Notes under the pieces: model-generated | The model's input: only the letters and a program-made list of their open reading frames with translations | Told to the model about the DNA's origin: nothing | Databases searched by the model: none | In this document: one piece after another, positions 54,989 to 63,528 of the stretch | How the letters are laid out: each line of letters begins with the position of its first letter | Position numbering within the stretch: the stretch's first letter is position 1 | Translations under genes and position numbers: made by a program | Assembly: GCF_025628965.1 (NCBI RefSeq) | Contig: NZ_JAOTEN010000003.1 | Span: 124,001-188,000 of the forward strand | Direction of reading: 5' to 3' | Length of the DNA stretch: 64,000 nucleotides | From: Chryseobacterium gilvum | Lineage (GTDB): Bacteria > Bacteroidota > Bacteroidia > Flavobacteriales > Weeksellaceae

Positions 54989-55016
54989 AAAAAAACCCCT
55001 GAATGAGAATCAGGGG
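54989..55016 (-). terminator. Terminator of the IS1096-passenger-like gene
   Basis: CCCCTGA and TCAGGGG pair across a 7-base loop. The A-run at 54989-54995 on the plus strand is a T-run for the minus strand. Confidence 0.75.
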
Positions 55017-55033
55017 CTATATAGTAAACAGTT

Positions 55034-55636
55034 TTATACTCTGTCGTCATCATTGTCATCTTCCTCATCGAAGATGTCATCATTGTAATCGTCTTCTTCT
55101 TCATCATCGAATGCTTCATCATCATCGTCAAAATTACTGACTGCTGCAAAATCATCCTCAAACCCAAAATCATCATCCATTAAGGGCATGATTGATTTTT
55201 TATTTTTAGAGCCTTTTCCGGGAGCACTTTTGCTTGGTGCTTTCAACGGTGCATTTCCGAATCTGTACACGGTAATAGGATAATTAACCCCTTTTGTTTC
55301 ATCGATTATTTCTACCAGTTCGCAGAAAAATTCCCAGAGATCCAAAAAGCCATATTGGAACTGTGCTTTTGTTCCGGCCGTTTCAAATGCTTCATCAATG
55401 TAAACATCTGACATAATTTCGCCATCTCCATCATCACTCATATCTTCCAGAGGAACACTTTTTATGATTGTGCCGTCTTCTTCCAGGAGATTAAAGGTAG
55501 AAAGCTCATCACCACTCAGATTGAAAGCACTTTTAATTCCTAAGTGTAAGTTCCAGAGCGTTTGTTTTCCTTTAATTTCAATATCACGGAAAATATCTTC
55601 TTTTGTATCTAATATTACACGGATTTTGTAAACCAT
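55034..55636 (-). CDS. IS1096 passenger TnpR-like protein (plasmid pRiA4b ORF3 family)
   Basis: A 200-residue protein. Residues 1-130 match the pRiA4b ORF3/IS1096-passenger fold (MVYKIRVILDTKEDIFRDIEI, LHLGIKSAFNL, YGFLDLWEFFCELVEI). The last 70 residues are a basic linker (PSKSAPGKGSKNKKS) followed by a very acidic tail (mostly Asp and Glu). The family name comes from an insertion element, but no transposase or repeats are near, and chromosomal copies are common in Bacteroidota. The function is unknown; the acidic tail suggests DNA mimicry or chaperone-like binding, which is inference. Confidence 0.75.
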   Translation of the reverse strand: MVYKIRVILDTKEDIFRDIEIKGKQTLWNLHLGIKSAFNLSGDELSTFNLLEEDGTIIKSVPLEDMSDDGDGEIMSDVYIDEAFETAGTKAQFQYGFLDLWEFFCELVEIIDETKGVNYPITVYRFGNAPLKAPSKSAPGKGSKNKKSIMPLMDDDFGFEDDFAAVSNFDDDDEAFDDEEEDDYNDDIFDEEDDNDDDRV

Positions 55637-55764
55637 ATCATTACTTCAATTACTTTGCCTTATTCTATTATGATAAATTTCTGCTGCAAATATATAATAA
55701 ATGAGATTTTACAAAGAAATATTTAATTGATTTTTTAGATTTTTTTTTGCTTACATTTTAGGGG

Positions 55765-56796
55765 CTATTTGCTTTTCTCAAGCATAAAACTGAATCTTGT
55801 CCCTTCCAGGTATACGCTTTCTACCGTAATGTTTTCGTTATGAGCTTCTAATATGTGTTTTACGATAGCAAGACCCAATCCGGAACCGCCCTGTCTTCTG
55901 CTCCGGCTGGTTTCTACCCGGTAAAACCGTTCAAATATTCTTGGGAGCAGTTCTGCTTTGATGCCCATTCCGTTATCGATTACTTCAATCAATACTTTAT
56001 TTTTAAGGACACTCGTTTTCACAATGACTTTTGCCTCCTGTCTGTTGGCATAATGAATGGCATTGGAGATGAGATTAATAAAAACCTGTGAAATTTTCTG
56101 TTTGTCTGCTTCTACAAAAATCTGCGGATGTAAGGTCTGTAACTGTAAAACAGTATTGTTTTTTTCAGCTTCAAGATCGAGAAGGTCAAAAATTTCTCTG
56201 ATGAGAATATTGACATCAAATTTTGAAACCGTAAGGTTGATTTCGCCGGATTCTAACCTGTTGATCATATCCAGATCATTCACAATGGCAATAAGGCGTT
56301 CAACGGAAATACCGATCCTTTCTAAATATTTATCCCGAATACTTAGATTTTCCACTCCTCCTTCAATTAATGTCTCAACATATCCCTGAATGGAAAAAAG
56401 CGGGGTTTTCAGCTCATGGGAAACATTGCCGATGTATTCTTTACGGTAGCTTTCCATTTCCTTCATCATATCCATCTCGGTTACCTGCTGCTGGTTAAAA
56501 TCTGAAAATCGCTCCCCCAATTCTTTCAGGGTGATATTTTCCTGATTGTCATAGACGATTTCTTCGGGGAGGATTTTTGAAATGTTACGAACCTGCTTTT
56601 TGGCATAATACCCGAAAAGCAGTTCCAGAACAATATAATTGATTACAAACATGGCGATAATGCACAGTATAAAACCAATTTTAAAGAAAGAATTGCGGTA
56701 ATATTTATCATTTAGCGCATCAAAACCGATCACTAAAACAAGCATTACCAATGTCAGAAGACAGGATGAGATAAAACTGAGTCTGTAAAATTTCAA
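55765..56796 (-). CDS. PhoR-like sensor histidine kinase
   Basis: A 343-residue kinase with two N-terminal membrane helices (about 8-25 and 40-60) and almost no periplasmic loop. A HAMP-like linker leads to the phosphoacceptor His127 in NVSHELKTPLFSIQGY, then the ATPase N box (VFINLISNAIHYA), G1 (DNGMGI) and G2 (GGSGLGLAIV). It should phosphorylate the response regulator encoded 45 bases upstream on the same strand. The start is a TTG at 56796; no ATG fits as well. A phosphate link is inferred from the similarity to Bacteroidota PhoR. Confidence 0.88.
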   Translation of the reverse strand: MKFYRLSFISSCLLTLVMLVLVIGFDALNDKYYRNSFFKIGFILCIIAMFVINYIVLELLFGYYAKKQVRNISKILPEEIVYDNQENITLKELGERFSDFNQQQVTEMDMMKEMESYRKEYIGNVSHELKTPLFSIQGYVETLIEGGVENLSIRDKYLERIGISVERLIAIVNDLDMINRLESGEINLTVSKFDVNILIREIFDLLDLEAEKNNTVLQLQTLHPQIFVEADKQKISQVFINLISNAIHYANRQEAKVIVKTSVLKNKVLIEVIDNGMGIKAELLPRIFERFYRVETSRSRRQGGSGLGLAIVKHILEAHNENITVESVYLEGTRFSFMLEKSK

Positions 56797-56841
56797 TTTT
56801 ACAAATATTTATAGGGTGAAATGTAAATATAGTCTTTTGAA

Positions 56842-57519
56842 TTAAACAATCAGCTTATATCCTATTCCTTTTAAGGTCTGGATGGTATTGATTCCTAATT
56901 TTTCGCGGAGTCTGCGGATATGCACATCAATGGTTCTTTCGCCAACGATGACATCATTCCCCCAAACTTTTTCCAGGATTTCTTCTCTTTTGAATACTTT
57001 ATCGGTATTGGAAGCTAAAAGATATAACAGATCAAATTCTTTTTTGGGAAGTAAAAACTGCTGTCCGCTTTTTGAAACCCTGAAATTGTCTTTATCAATA
57101 ATAAGATCTCCTATTTCAATCAGCTTTGCGTTATCAGAAACCTGTGAGGTAAGCTGTAATAAGGCATTCACTTTTGAGATCAGGATCTTCGGCTTGATCA
57201 GCTTTACAACATAATCATTGGCTCCTGCCTGAAAACCTGCCAATTGGGAAAATTCTTCACTTCTTGCGGAAAGGAAAACAATAAGCGTTTTCTGTAATTC
57301 TTTTACCTTGCGAAGTTCCTGGCATGTTTCTATACCGTCTTTTTCTGGCATCATGACATCTAGCAAAATCAGATCCGGGATAATTTCTTTGGCTTTTTCT
57401 ATACCCTCGTTACCATTGGTAGCAGTATATATATCGTAGCCTTCTTTTTCTAGATTGTATGAAAGAATTTCTAAAATATCCAGTTCATCATCAATTAATA
57501 GAATCTTTTTTTGGTTCAT
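56842..57519 (-). CDS. PhoB-like response regulator
   Basis: A 225-residue OmpR/PhoB-type regulator with receiver residues Asp10/Asp11 and phospho-acceptor Asp54 (LILLDVMMPEKDG), Thr/Ser switch VFLSARS, and the conserved Lys106. The residue after this Lys is Leu (codon 57201-57199) where most receivers have Pro. The C-terminal winged helix has RREILEKVWG and TIDVHIRRLREKLG. The ATG at 57519 is used, as the TTG at 57525 adds only two residues. It is the first gene of the pair with the kinase. Confidence 0.9.
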   Translation of the reverse strand: MNQKKILLIDDELDILEILSYNLEKEGYDIYTATNGNEGIEKAKEIIPDLILLDVMMPEKDGIETCQELRKVKELQKTLIVFLSARSEEFSQLAGFQAGANDYVVKLIKPKILISKVNALLQLTSQVSDNAKLIEIGDLIIDKDNFRVSKSGQQFLLPKKEFDLLYLLASNTDKVFKREEILEKVWGNDVIVGERTIDVHIRRLREKLGINTIQTLKGIGYKLIV

Positions 57520-57617
57520 TTTCAATTTTTACAATCCAAAGTTAACAAAATTTAAATAACATGATTGATAATAAGTTTTCGTTCATGCAAACTTAATATA
57601 AAAGCATATTTCGTAAT

Positions 57618-57650
57618 GTTTAGTTAAGAAAAATTTAAAATTAACTAAAC
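57618..57650. promoter_or_regulatory. 10-bp perfect inverted repeat upstream of the TonB receptor
   Basis: GTTTAGTTAA (57618-57627) and TTAACTAAAC (57641-57650) are exact inverted repeats with a 13-base spacer in the divergent gap between the response regulator and the TonB receptor. It is a candidate binding site, possibly for the adjacent regulator, although PhoB normally uses direct repeats. Confidence 0.55.
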
Positions 57651-57707
57651 CAATAAGAACCTTAATGTTTTATTCCTTTGCAGCGAAAGTAATTAGTAAA
57701 AAAAGAA

Positions 57708-60173
57708 ATGAATTTTAGAAAACTCAGTATCGCTGTTTTATTCCTGACAACCTCCGGAACTTTAGTGTATGCACAAGAAAAAAATGATACACTGAAAAAC
57801 GAAAAAAAGATTGAGGGAGTAATCATTAAAGGTTCAACCAAAAAAGGGACCGAAGCCAATCTTATCAATGTACAAAAAAAATCTGTAGAGGTCATAGAAC
57901 GTGTAGGTTCTGTACAGCTTGCGAAACAAGGCATCGGAGATGTTGCTGCTGCAGTAACAAAAGCAACCGGAACTATAAAGCAGGAAGGAAGCGGACAGAT
58001 TTTCGTAAGAGGTCTTGGCGACAGATACAACAGTACGACATTGAACGGATTACTGATCCCGTCTGATGACCCTGAAAACAGGAACATCGATCTTTCTATC
58101 TTCAAAACTTCAATGATAGAGTATATTTCGCTCGATAAGGTATATAACCCGAAAATGCTTGGTGATTTCGGGGGAGCAAGTATCAGTATTGTTTCAAAAG
58201 AATTTACTGGAAAACCTTATTTTAAAATAGGATTAGGAAGCAGCATTAATCTTCAGACGTTTGACAACGAAAAATTCAAACTGCAGGATGGTGGTCCGGG
58301 ATTCTTCGGATTTAAGGAAACCAAATTCATTAAAGGAAATCCTTATCAGACGTATCCGTTTACTACAAAATGGAATTTCAAAAAAGCGGTTAATCCATTT
58401 AATTCAGAAATGAATATTGAAGGAGGAGCCAATTTTGGAAAATTCTCATTATTCGGTTATGCAGGGTTTGAAAACTCTTATGAGTATAGCCAAGGACAGG
58501 AGGGCTTCTATTTTGCAGACAATACACCGAACAAAAAATTTGATGTTGAACGTTCTAAATATGAAACCAATACCACTGCGTTGCTCAATTTAGGATACCG
58601 GTTCAATGCCAATAATAAAATTAATTTTACTTCAAATCTGATCCACTCCTCAGAGCAAACCGCTAAAATATTCACAGGATATTCTTACGATGTCGATAAA
58701 AATGTGATCATTAACAGAGGAGACAACAAAATTACCACGACCTTGATCAACCAATTGTTCGGTACGCATAAATTGGGTGAAACATGGGTTGCAGACTGGG
58801 CAGTAGGTTATAATATGCTGAACAGCAAAAGACCTGATCGTCTTCAGAACACCATCGATGCTACGACATTGCAGCTGATTACGGGAAGTGCGATCAATAA
58901 CCACAGATATTTTGATGAGCTGAAAGACAACACGGTTTTAGGACACGCTTATCTTTCTAAAACGTTAGATAAATTTAAAATCACCGTAGGATACGATGGT
59001 CAGTATAAGGACAGAAAATTCGACAATACCACGATTGGGATGAATTTCAGTCTTTCCCCGCAGGTAGATCCCAACAATATCGACGGATTTATTAATGCAT
59101 CAAACAACGCTTTATTCTCTTACCAGACATTCCAGCCAAGTACTAAATTATTCAAGCCTTTCTACTTTAATGTAGAGCAGAATATCCAGTCCGGATTTGC
59201 CAATGTAGATATCAACCTTACTGATAAATTCATCGTACAGGTAGGTGGTCGTTTCGATTATATAGATATGCAGTTGAAATGGTTTGATTCTGTTCAGCAA
59301 GAGGGTAAGAAAAGCAAGCAATACAACAAGTTTTTACCTGCTTTGAATGCCAAATACAGCCTAAGCGACAAGCAAAACTTAAGATTATCCCTATCTAAAA
59401 CTTATACGCTTCCTCAAGCTAAAGAACTTTCGCCGATCGCCTATTATGATGTAACTACGAACGTGTATGGTAACCCGGATCTTTATCCTTCAGATAATTA
59501 TAATGCAGATTTGAAATGGGAATACTTTCCTAAATCCGGTGAAGTGATTTCAGCAGCAGCTTTCGGAAAATATATACAAAATCCGATCGCGAGAACCACC
59601 TTCGCAAGTTCTGCACCAAGTGATATGACGTATTTTAATATTTCAGACTACGGATATATTGTAGGACTAGAAGTAGAATTAAGAAAAGATCTTTATTCCT
59701 GGAGCAATTCTAAAATCTATACTTTCCTCAACGGAACGTATATGCACTCTGAGCAGGAATTTAAATCTGAGGATGATATTGCAAAAGAAAACAAAGGTAA
59801 AAGAGTGGTGTTTACCAATGCAAAAACTGAACTTCAGGGAGCTGCAGACTTTATTGCCAACGTAAACTTAGGCTACAATTACAAATGGAATAATAACCTA
59901 AACAGTTTAGATTTTGTAGTCGTGTATTCTCATATCGGGAAAAACCTTTATTCTGTAGGGACTACCTCTATCGGAAACTTCTATGAAGCAGCAAGAGATC
60001 TTTTGGATCTGAACCTGAACTTCACATTAGACAAAATAGGAATTGGTATTTCTGCTAAAAACCTGATCAACCCTCACATCAAAGTAGAGCAGGAAAACAA
60101 AACAGCAACACTCATCAACAGTGACTACACCATGGGTCGTGAGGTTGGGCTAAACTTATCATACAAATTTTAA
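57708..60173 (+). CDS. TonB-dependent receptor next to PhoR/PhoB
   Basis: An 821-residue outer-membrane receptor with a signal peptide (cleavage near LVYAQ), a segment IEGVIIKGSTKKGTEANL before the plug, a plug domain at about 60-165 (GSGQIFVRGLGDRYNSTTLNG, IEYISLDKVYNPKMLGDFGG) and a barrel ending NLSYKF with a terminal Phe. The plug type is that of large-substrate receptors. It is followed by a lipoprotein gene 23 bases downstream, as in uptake pairs. A role in phosphate-related uptake is inferred only from the adjacent PhoR/PhoB-like genes. Confidence 0.88.
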   Translation: MNFRKLSIAVLFLTTSGTLVYAQEKNDTLKNEKKIEGVIIKGSTKKGTEANLINVQKKSVEVIERVGSVQLAKQGIGDVAAAVTKATGTIKQEGSGQIFVRGLGDRYNSTTLNGLLIPSDDPENRNIDLSIFKTSMIEYISLDKVYNPKMLGDFGGASISIVSKEFTGKPYFKIGLGSSINLQTFDNEKFKLQDGGPGFFGFKETKFIKGNPYQTYPFTTKWNFKKAVNPFNSEMNIEGGANFGKFSLFGYAGFENSYEYSQGQEGFYFADNTPNKKFDVERSKYETNTTALLNLGYRFNANNKINFTSNLIHSSEQTAKIFTGYSYDVDKNVIINRGDNKITTTLINQLFGTHKLGETWVADWAVGYNMLNSKRPDRLQNTIDATTLQLITGSAINNHRYFDELKDNTVLGHAYLSKTLDKFKITVGYDGQYKDRKFDNTTIGMNFSLSPQVDPNNIDGFINASNNALFSYQTFQPSTKLFKPFYFNVEQNIQSGFANVDINLTDKFIVQVGGRFDYIDMQLKWFDSVQQEGKKSKQYNKFLPALNAKYSLSDKQNLRLSLSKTYTLPQAKELSPIAYYDVTTNVYGNPDLYPSDNYNADLKWEYFPKSGEVISAAAFGKYIQNPIARTTFASSAPSDMTYFNISDYGYIVGLEVELRKDLYSWSNSKIYTFLNGTYMHSEQEFKSEDDIAKENKGKRVVFTNAKTELQGAADFIANVNLGYNYKWNNNLNSLDFVVVYSHIGKNLYSVGTTSIGNFYEAARDLLDLNLNFTLDKIGIGISAKNLINPHIKVEQENKTATLINSDYTMGREVGLNLSYKF

Positions 60174-60196
60174 TATAATTAAATCTAATAGTACTT

Positions 60197-61408
60197 ATGA
60201 AAAAGTCATTTTTTAAAGCTGCCCTTTTCTTATCATTAACTGCGGCATTTTCATCAACTGCAATCTCTTGTAGTGATAATGAAGACGATACAGACGACAC
60301 GACATCATCTGTAGATCCTAATAACTTTCAAGGAAAAATCGCTGCAGGAACTACTGTAACTTTAGATCCATCAAAAGTATATACGATCACCGGAAAAGTT
60401 TTGGTAGAAAACGGTGCAAACCTTATCATCCCTGCAGGTACAAGAATTACCGTAGCTGAAGGGGCAAACTACCTTATCGTTGACAGAGGCGGAAAATTAT
60501 TCGTGAATGGTACCGCTTCAAGCCCGGTTGTATTCGAAGGAACTACCCACAAGCAAGGACATTGGGGAGGAATCGTACTTTTAGGGAACGCTCCATCAAA
60601 CAGAAGTGCTGCAGGAACGTCTACTTCAGAATTGGGAGATTTAACATACGGAGGTACCGATAATAACGATAACTCTGGTGTTATCAAATATGTTGTTATC
60701 AAAGACAGCGGATTCAAATACAATCCAGAAAAAGAGTTCAACGGACTTTCTTTATTCGGAGTTGGTAGCGGAACTACTATTTCTTATGTATTCGTTACAG
60801 ACGGTGCAGATGACGGTATAGAATGTTTCGGAGGAAGCCCGAATGTAGATCACATCGTAGTAACAGGAGTGGGCGATGACGGTTTCGACTGGACGGAAGG
60901 ATACAAAGGAACTGCAAGCTTCCTGTATGTTGCCAGAAAAAAACAATATCAGACTAATACGGAGCCAGGAAACAGAGGTATCGAAGCAGATACTCAGGAT
61001 ACAAACGCAAATACAACTTTCGGAAACGGAGCTTCAAACCCTACTATTAACAATGCTACTTTCTTAGGAAATACAGGAGGTGCAGAATCTCAGGGATTAA
61101 AAGTAAGAGCAGGTTCTAACGGTAAATTTGATAATATCGTATTGGCTAACTATTCTACAGGTTTGGATTTTGAAACAGACAGAACATTAACTTGGTTCCA
61201 AAGCGGATCATATGTTAAAAACCTGAAGTTTGTAAACGTAGCAACTAAATCTAAAGCTAAGAACACAGCAGGAACAGCAGTAGATATTTCTACCATATTT
61301 ACTGAGAACACTGCAGCAGTAGGTGCAGGAAGCGGAACTGCTTTACCAGACTGGGCAAAAGGCTGGACAGGTATGTCAAGCTTTGACACTACTGATGCCA
61401 TGAATTAA
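60197..61408 (+). CDS. Beta-helix-like surface lipoprotein
   Basis: A 403-residue lipoprotein with a lipobox (STAISC, Cys25) and an acidic spacer. It has repeated short segments typical of right-handed beta helices: VLVENGANLIIPAGTRITV, YVVIKDSGFK, YVFVTDGADDGIEC, HIVVTGVGDDGFDW. The pattern GHWGGIVLLGNAP recurs in Bacteroidota lipoproteins that pair with TonB receptors. It may bind the substrate before transfer to the receptor, in place of a SusD. No catalytic site is evident. It is in one operon with the receptor and ends at a perfect terminator. Confidence 0.8.
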   Translation: MKKSFFKAALFLSLTAAFSSTAISCSDNEDDTDDTTSSVDPNNFQGKIAAGTTVTLDPSKVYTITGKVLVENGANLIIPAGTRITVAEGANYLIVDRGGKLFVNGTASSPVVFEGTTHKQGHWGGIVLLGNAPSNRSAAGTSTSELGDLTYGGTDNNDNSGVIKYVVIKDSGFKYNPEKEFNGLSLFGVGSGTTISYVFVTDGADDGIECFGGSPNVDHIVVTGVGDDGFDWTEGYKGTASFLYVARKKQYQTNTEPGNRGIEADTQDTNANTTFGNGASNPTINNATFLGNTGGAESQGLKVRAGSNGKFDNIVLANYSTGLDFETDRTLTWFQSGSYVKNLKFVNVATKSKAKNTAGTAVDISTIFTENTAAVGAGSGTALPDWAKGWTGMSSFDTTDAMN

Positions 61409-61435
61409 TCAACACAGTTTCTTCATATCAAATTG

Positions 61436-61465
61436 AAATCCCTCAGGAAATTTCCTGAGGGATTT
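61436..61465. terminator. Terminator after the TonB/lipoprotein operon
   Basis: A 30-bp perfect palindrome with arm AAATCCCTCAGGAAA, followed by T-rich sequence. It lies between convergent transcripts. Confidence 0.85.
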
Positions 61466-61534
61466 ATTATTGTTTTGGTGTGAAAACTTTCAGTTTCTGA
61501 CGGTGTGTGACTATGTTTTAATCTAAGCTAAACA

Positions 61535-61888
61535 TTATTTTTTATCTAAAAGGCTTTTTAATAAAGCAATCTGCTCATCTTTATCCTTAAGTCTTTCTTC
61601 ATATTGTTCTACAACTTTTTCTGAAAGATATTGATTTACTATATAACCAGCATTATTAGAATATTCCCCATTATTATGATTTATTACAGTCATTCCTTCA
61701 GGTAATAAATCATTTAATGTTTTATCATACACCTTTGCAATTTTATCTAAAATAAAAATATCAGGAAAACTTTTATCACCTTCAAATCTTCGGTACGTAG
61801 ATTCTGAAATATCTAATTTCTCAGCAACTTCAATCGTTGAAAACCCTTTCTCTATTCTCATTCCTTTTAATTTTTGGCCAATTTTCAT
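61535..61888 (-). CDS. XRE/HTH regulator with coiled-coil tail (cassette 3)
   Basis: A 117-residue protein with an XRE HTH (residues 1-60, FSTIEVAEKLDISESTYRRFEG), an Asn/Gly-rich linker (INHNNGEYSNNAGYIVNQY, about 69-87) and a heptad coiled coil (EQYEERLKDKDEQIALLKS). The three-part design equals those at 18412 and 50688, and it is the only one of the last two with an intact frame. It is divergent from the Cys-rich protein gene, with operator-like palindromes between them. Confidence 0.88.
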   Translation of the reverse strand: MKIGQKLKGMRIEKGFSTIEVAEKLDISESTYRRFEGDKSFPDIFILDKIAKVYDKTLNDLLPEGMTVINHNNGEYSNNAGYIVNQYLSEKVVEQYEERLKDKDEQIALLKSLLDKK

Positions 61889-61947
61889 CTTACTATGTGT
61901 TTAAACAAATGTACTTATTTTTTATTAAAATTTTCAGAATTGATATT

Positions 61948-62000
61948 TTCAAAATTGACTAAAATTGTCAAAAACTGAAGAATCTTTTGTCAATTTTGAC
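61948..62000. promoter_or_regulatory. Operator-like palindromes of cassette 3
   Basis: TTCAAAATTGAC (61948-61959) and GTCAATTTTGAC (61989-62000) share the core TCAAAATTGA, the second on the opposite strand. A weaker TCA-N5-TGA site lies between them at 61968-61978, giving three sites about 20-21 bases apart. The last ends 24 bases before the -7 element, as in cassette 2 (23 bases). Confidence 0.6.
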
Positions 62001-62024
62001 TGTATAAAATACAAATTATCACAT

Positions 62025-62032
62025 TATGTTTG
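62025..62032 (+). promoter_or_regulatory. -7 element of the cassette 3 peptide gene
   Basis: TATGTTTG matches TAnnTTTG. A TTG at 61996-61998, inside the operator, is 26 bases upstream, slightly long for a -33 element. Confidence 0.5.
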
Positions 62033-62103
62033 CAATATGTTCTCGAGAAAACATAAATGTGAAAAAAAATTTAATCAAAAAAACACTTAACAATTAAAAA
62101 ACA

Positions 62104-62631
62104 ATGAAAAATTTATTTAAATTTACAAGTATTATTGCATTTCTTTTTGCAAATTTTATTTTTGCGCAGCAAAAGATTGACGAGACATTCATAAAAGAGA
62201 ATATTGCCATAATGGATGCCCGTATTCTTAGTGTTTCTGAAAAAGATTTTGCTAAACAATTAGTGGTTGTTAATTTTTCAGAAGAGATAAAATTGCCCAA
62301 CCAAATAAATTTTTCAGAAGAAGATTTTTTTGATGATGGCAAAAATAATGATAAGTTTGCGGAAGATGGTATTTACACTTCCAAAAAAGTGTTTTCTCAT
62401 TCAGAAAAAATTCCTTTTGTGACAATGGATAAGTCTTATTCAGTTTTAGACCACATTATTATAGATAAGAATTTTAAACAAATAGAAAGTTTAGAAAAAA
62501 AGAAAGGATCATCATTATCAGGAGGACCTACTGCAATATTAGATTGTGACATTAAATGGGTATGTGGATGTATGAGTTCATGTTGTGGTTTTATTATAAG
62601 TAACTGTCATTTTACAATAGGTTGGGGTTAA
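62104..62631 (+). CDS. Secreted protein with Cys-rich C-terminus (cassette 3)
   Basis: A 175-residue protein with a signal peptide (IIAFLFANFIFAQQ), a middle domain of about 110 residues that includes a DDGKNNDKFAEDGIYTS segment, a Lys/Ser/Gly linker ending with Gly140-Gly141, and a final region with six cysteines (148, 154, 156, 160, 161 and 168) in the last 28 residues. The Cys-rich end resembles a bacteriocin-like or disulfide-rich mature peptide released after the Gly-Gly, but no known family is recognised. The CPBP gene follows by 35 bases and could be its maturase. Confidence 0.65.
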   Translation: MKNLFKFTSIIAFLFANFIFAQQKIDETFIKENIAIMDARILSVSEKDFAKQLVVVNFSEEIKLPNQINFSEEDFFDDGKNNDKFAEDGIYTSKKVFSHSEKIPFVTMDKSYSVLDHIIIDKNFKQIESLEKKKGSSLSGGPTAILDCDIKWVCGCMSSCCGFIISNCHFTIGWG

Positions 62632-62666
62632 ATCTTAATCAGTATAGGAGATGACAATATCTTAAG

Positions 62667-63470
62667 ATGAAAAAGACGATTTTTTTAAGCGCAATAGCAG
62701 GGGTTTTATTTTGGGGATACATTAGGTTCTTTTTAAAGCTTTATGAAATATTTGAAATAGAAAAATATTTAAATAAGGATATTTTTTCAACCGGTGTAAA
62801 AATAATAGGGATTTGTTTTTTGTTACTGTGTTTTAAAAAGATCAAAATTTTAATGAATTTTCATCCAAAATATTTTGTATACCTTTTTCCAATATTACTT
62901 ATAGATTACTTTTGTTTCACGGATATTGTCAATTTCTTTTCAGGCGATAAGAATGATTTCAAAAGTCATGATATAAAAATAATAACTTATTTTATAAATG
63001 CTATTGTGGAAGAGGTTTTATTTAGGGGAATTGTATTATCACTTTTTATAAAACATTTTGTGGATAGCAATAAAAAGCATTTTATTTTATATTCTTCATT
63101 CGCTTCCTCTCTCTTATTTGGTCTTTTTCATACAATGAATTTTTTCACAAATGAATTCGAAATGTCTGGAAAAGCTATTGTTTATCAAGTTTATGCTGCT
63201 TTTTCTATTGGATTTCTGCTAAGTATCATATATCTTAAAACAAGAAATCTTTTATATATTATTTTGTCTCATTTTATCTATAATTTTTATATTTATTTAC
63301 AAAATATTGATAAACATACTGAAGTCCAGAGTTCACAAAAGAGCGCTACAATAATTTCAATTTTAATTTCATTAATTTATTTTGGGTTACCATTATTTGT
63401 CAGCATGATATACTTTTATTTTTTTGTAAATAATGACGAGAATTTAAAAAAAATACTTCGACAAGTTTAG
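62667..63470 (+). CDS. CPBP family intramembrane metalloprotease (cassette 3)
   Basis: A 267-residue membrane protein with about eight helices and the CPBP/Abi motifs: EExxxR as VEEVLFR (Glu115, Glu116, Arg120), FxxxH as FGLFH (His155), and HFIYN (His202). Members process prenylated or exported peptides or give immunity to bacteriocins. It follows the Cys-rich secreted protein by 35 bases on the same strand, so it is likely linked to that product; which role applies is not known. AT content is noticeably high. Confidence 0.85.
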   Translation: MKKTIFLSAIAGVLFWGYIRFFLKLYEIFEIEKYLNKDIFSTGVKIIGICFLLLCFKKIKILMNFHPKYFVYLFPILLIDYFCFTDIVNFFSGDKNDFKSHDIKIITYFINAIVEEVLFRGIVLSLFIKHFVDSNKKHFILYSSFASSLLFGLFHTMNFFTNEFEMSGKAIVYQVYAAFSIGFLLSIIYLKTRNLLYIILSHFIYNFYIYLQNIDKHTEVQSSQKSATIISILISLIYFGLPLFVSMIYFYFFVNNDENLKKILRQV

Positions 63471-63528
63471 TGTTCCAAAACTGCAATTAGCTCAATTTAT
63501 GAAATGTGATTAAAAATTATTTATAAAT

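Noticed and set aside
54973..55176. Met/Thr-rich frame on the minus strand
   Set aside because: It is an alternative frame of the Asp/Glu-rich tail of the 55034-55636 protein; the repeat of GAT/GAA codons explains it.
55034..55636. Insertion element suggested by the IS1096-passenger name
   Set aside because: No transposase and no terminal repeats are near. Chromosomal copies of this family are ordinary.
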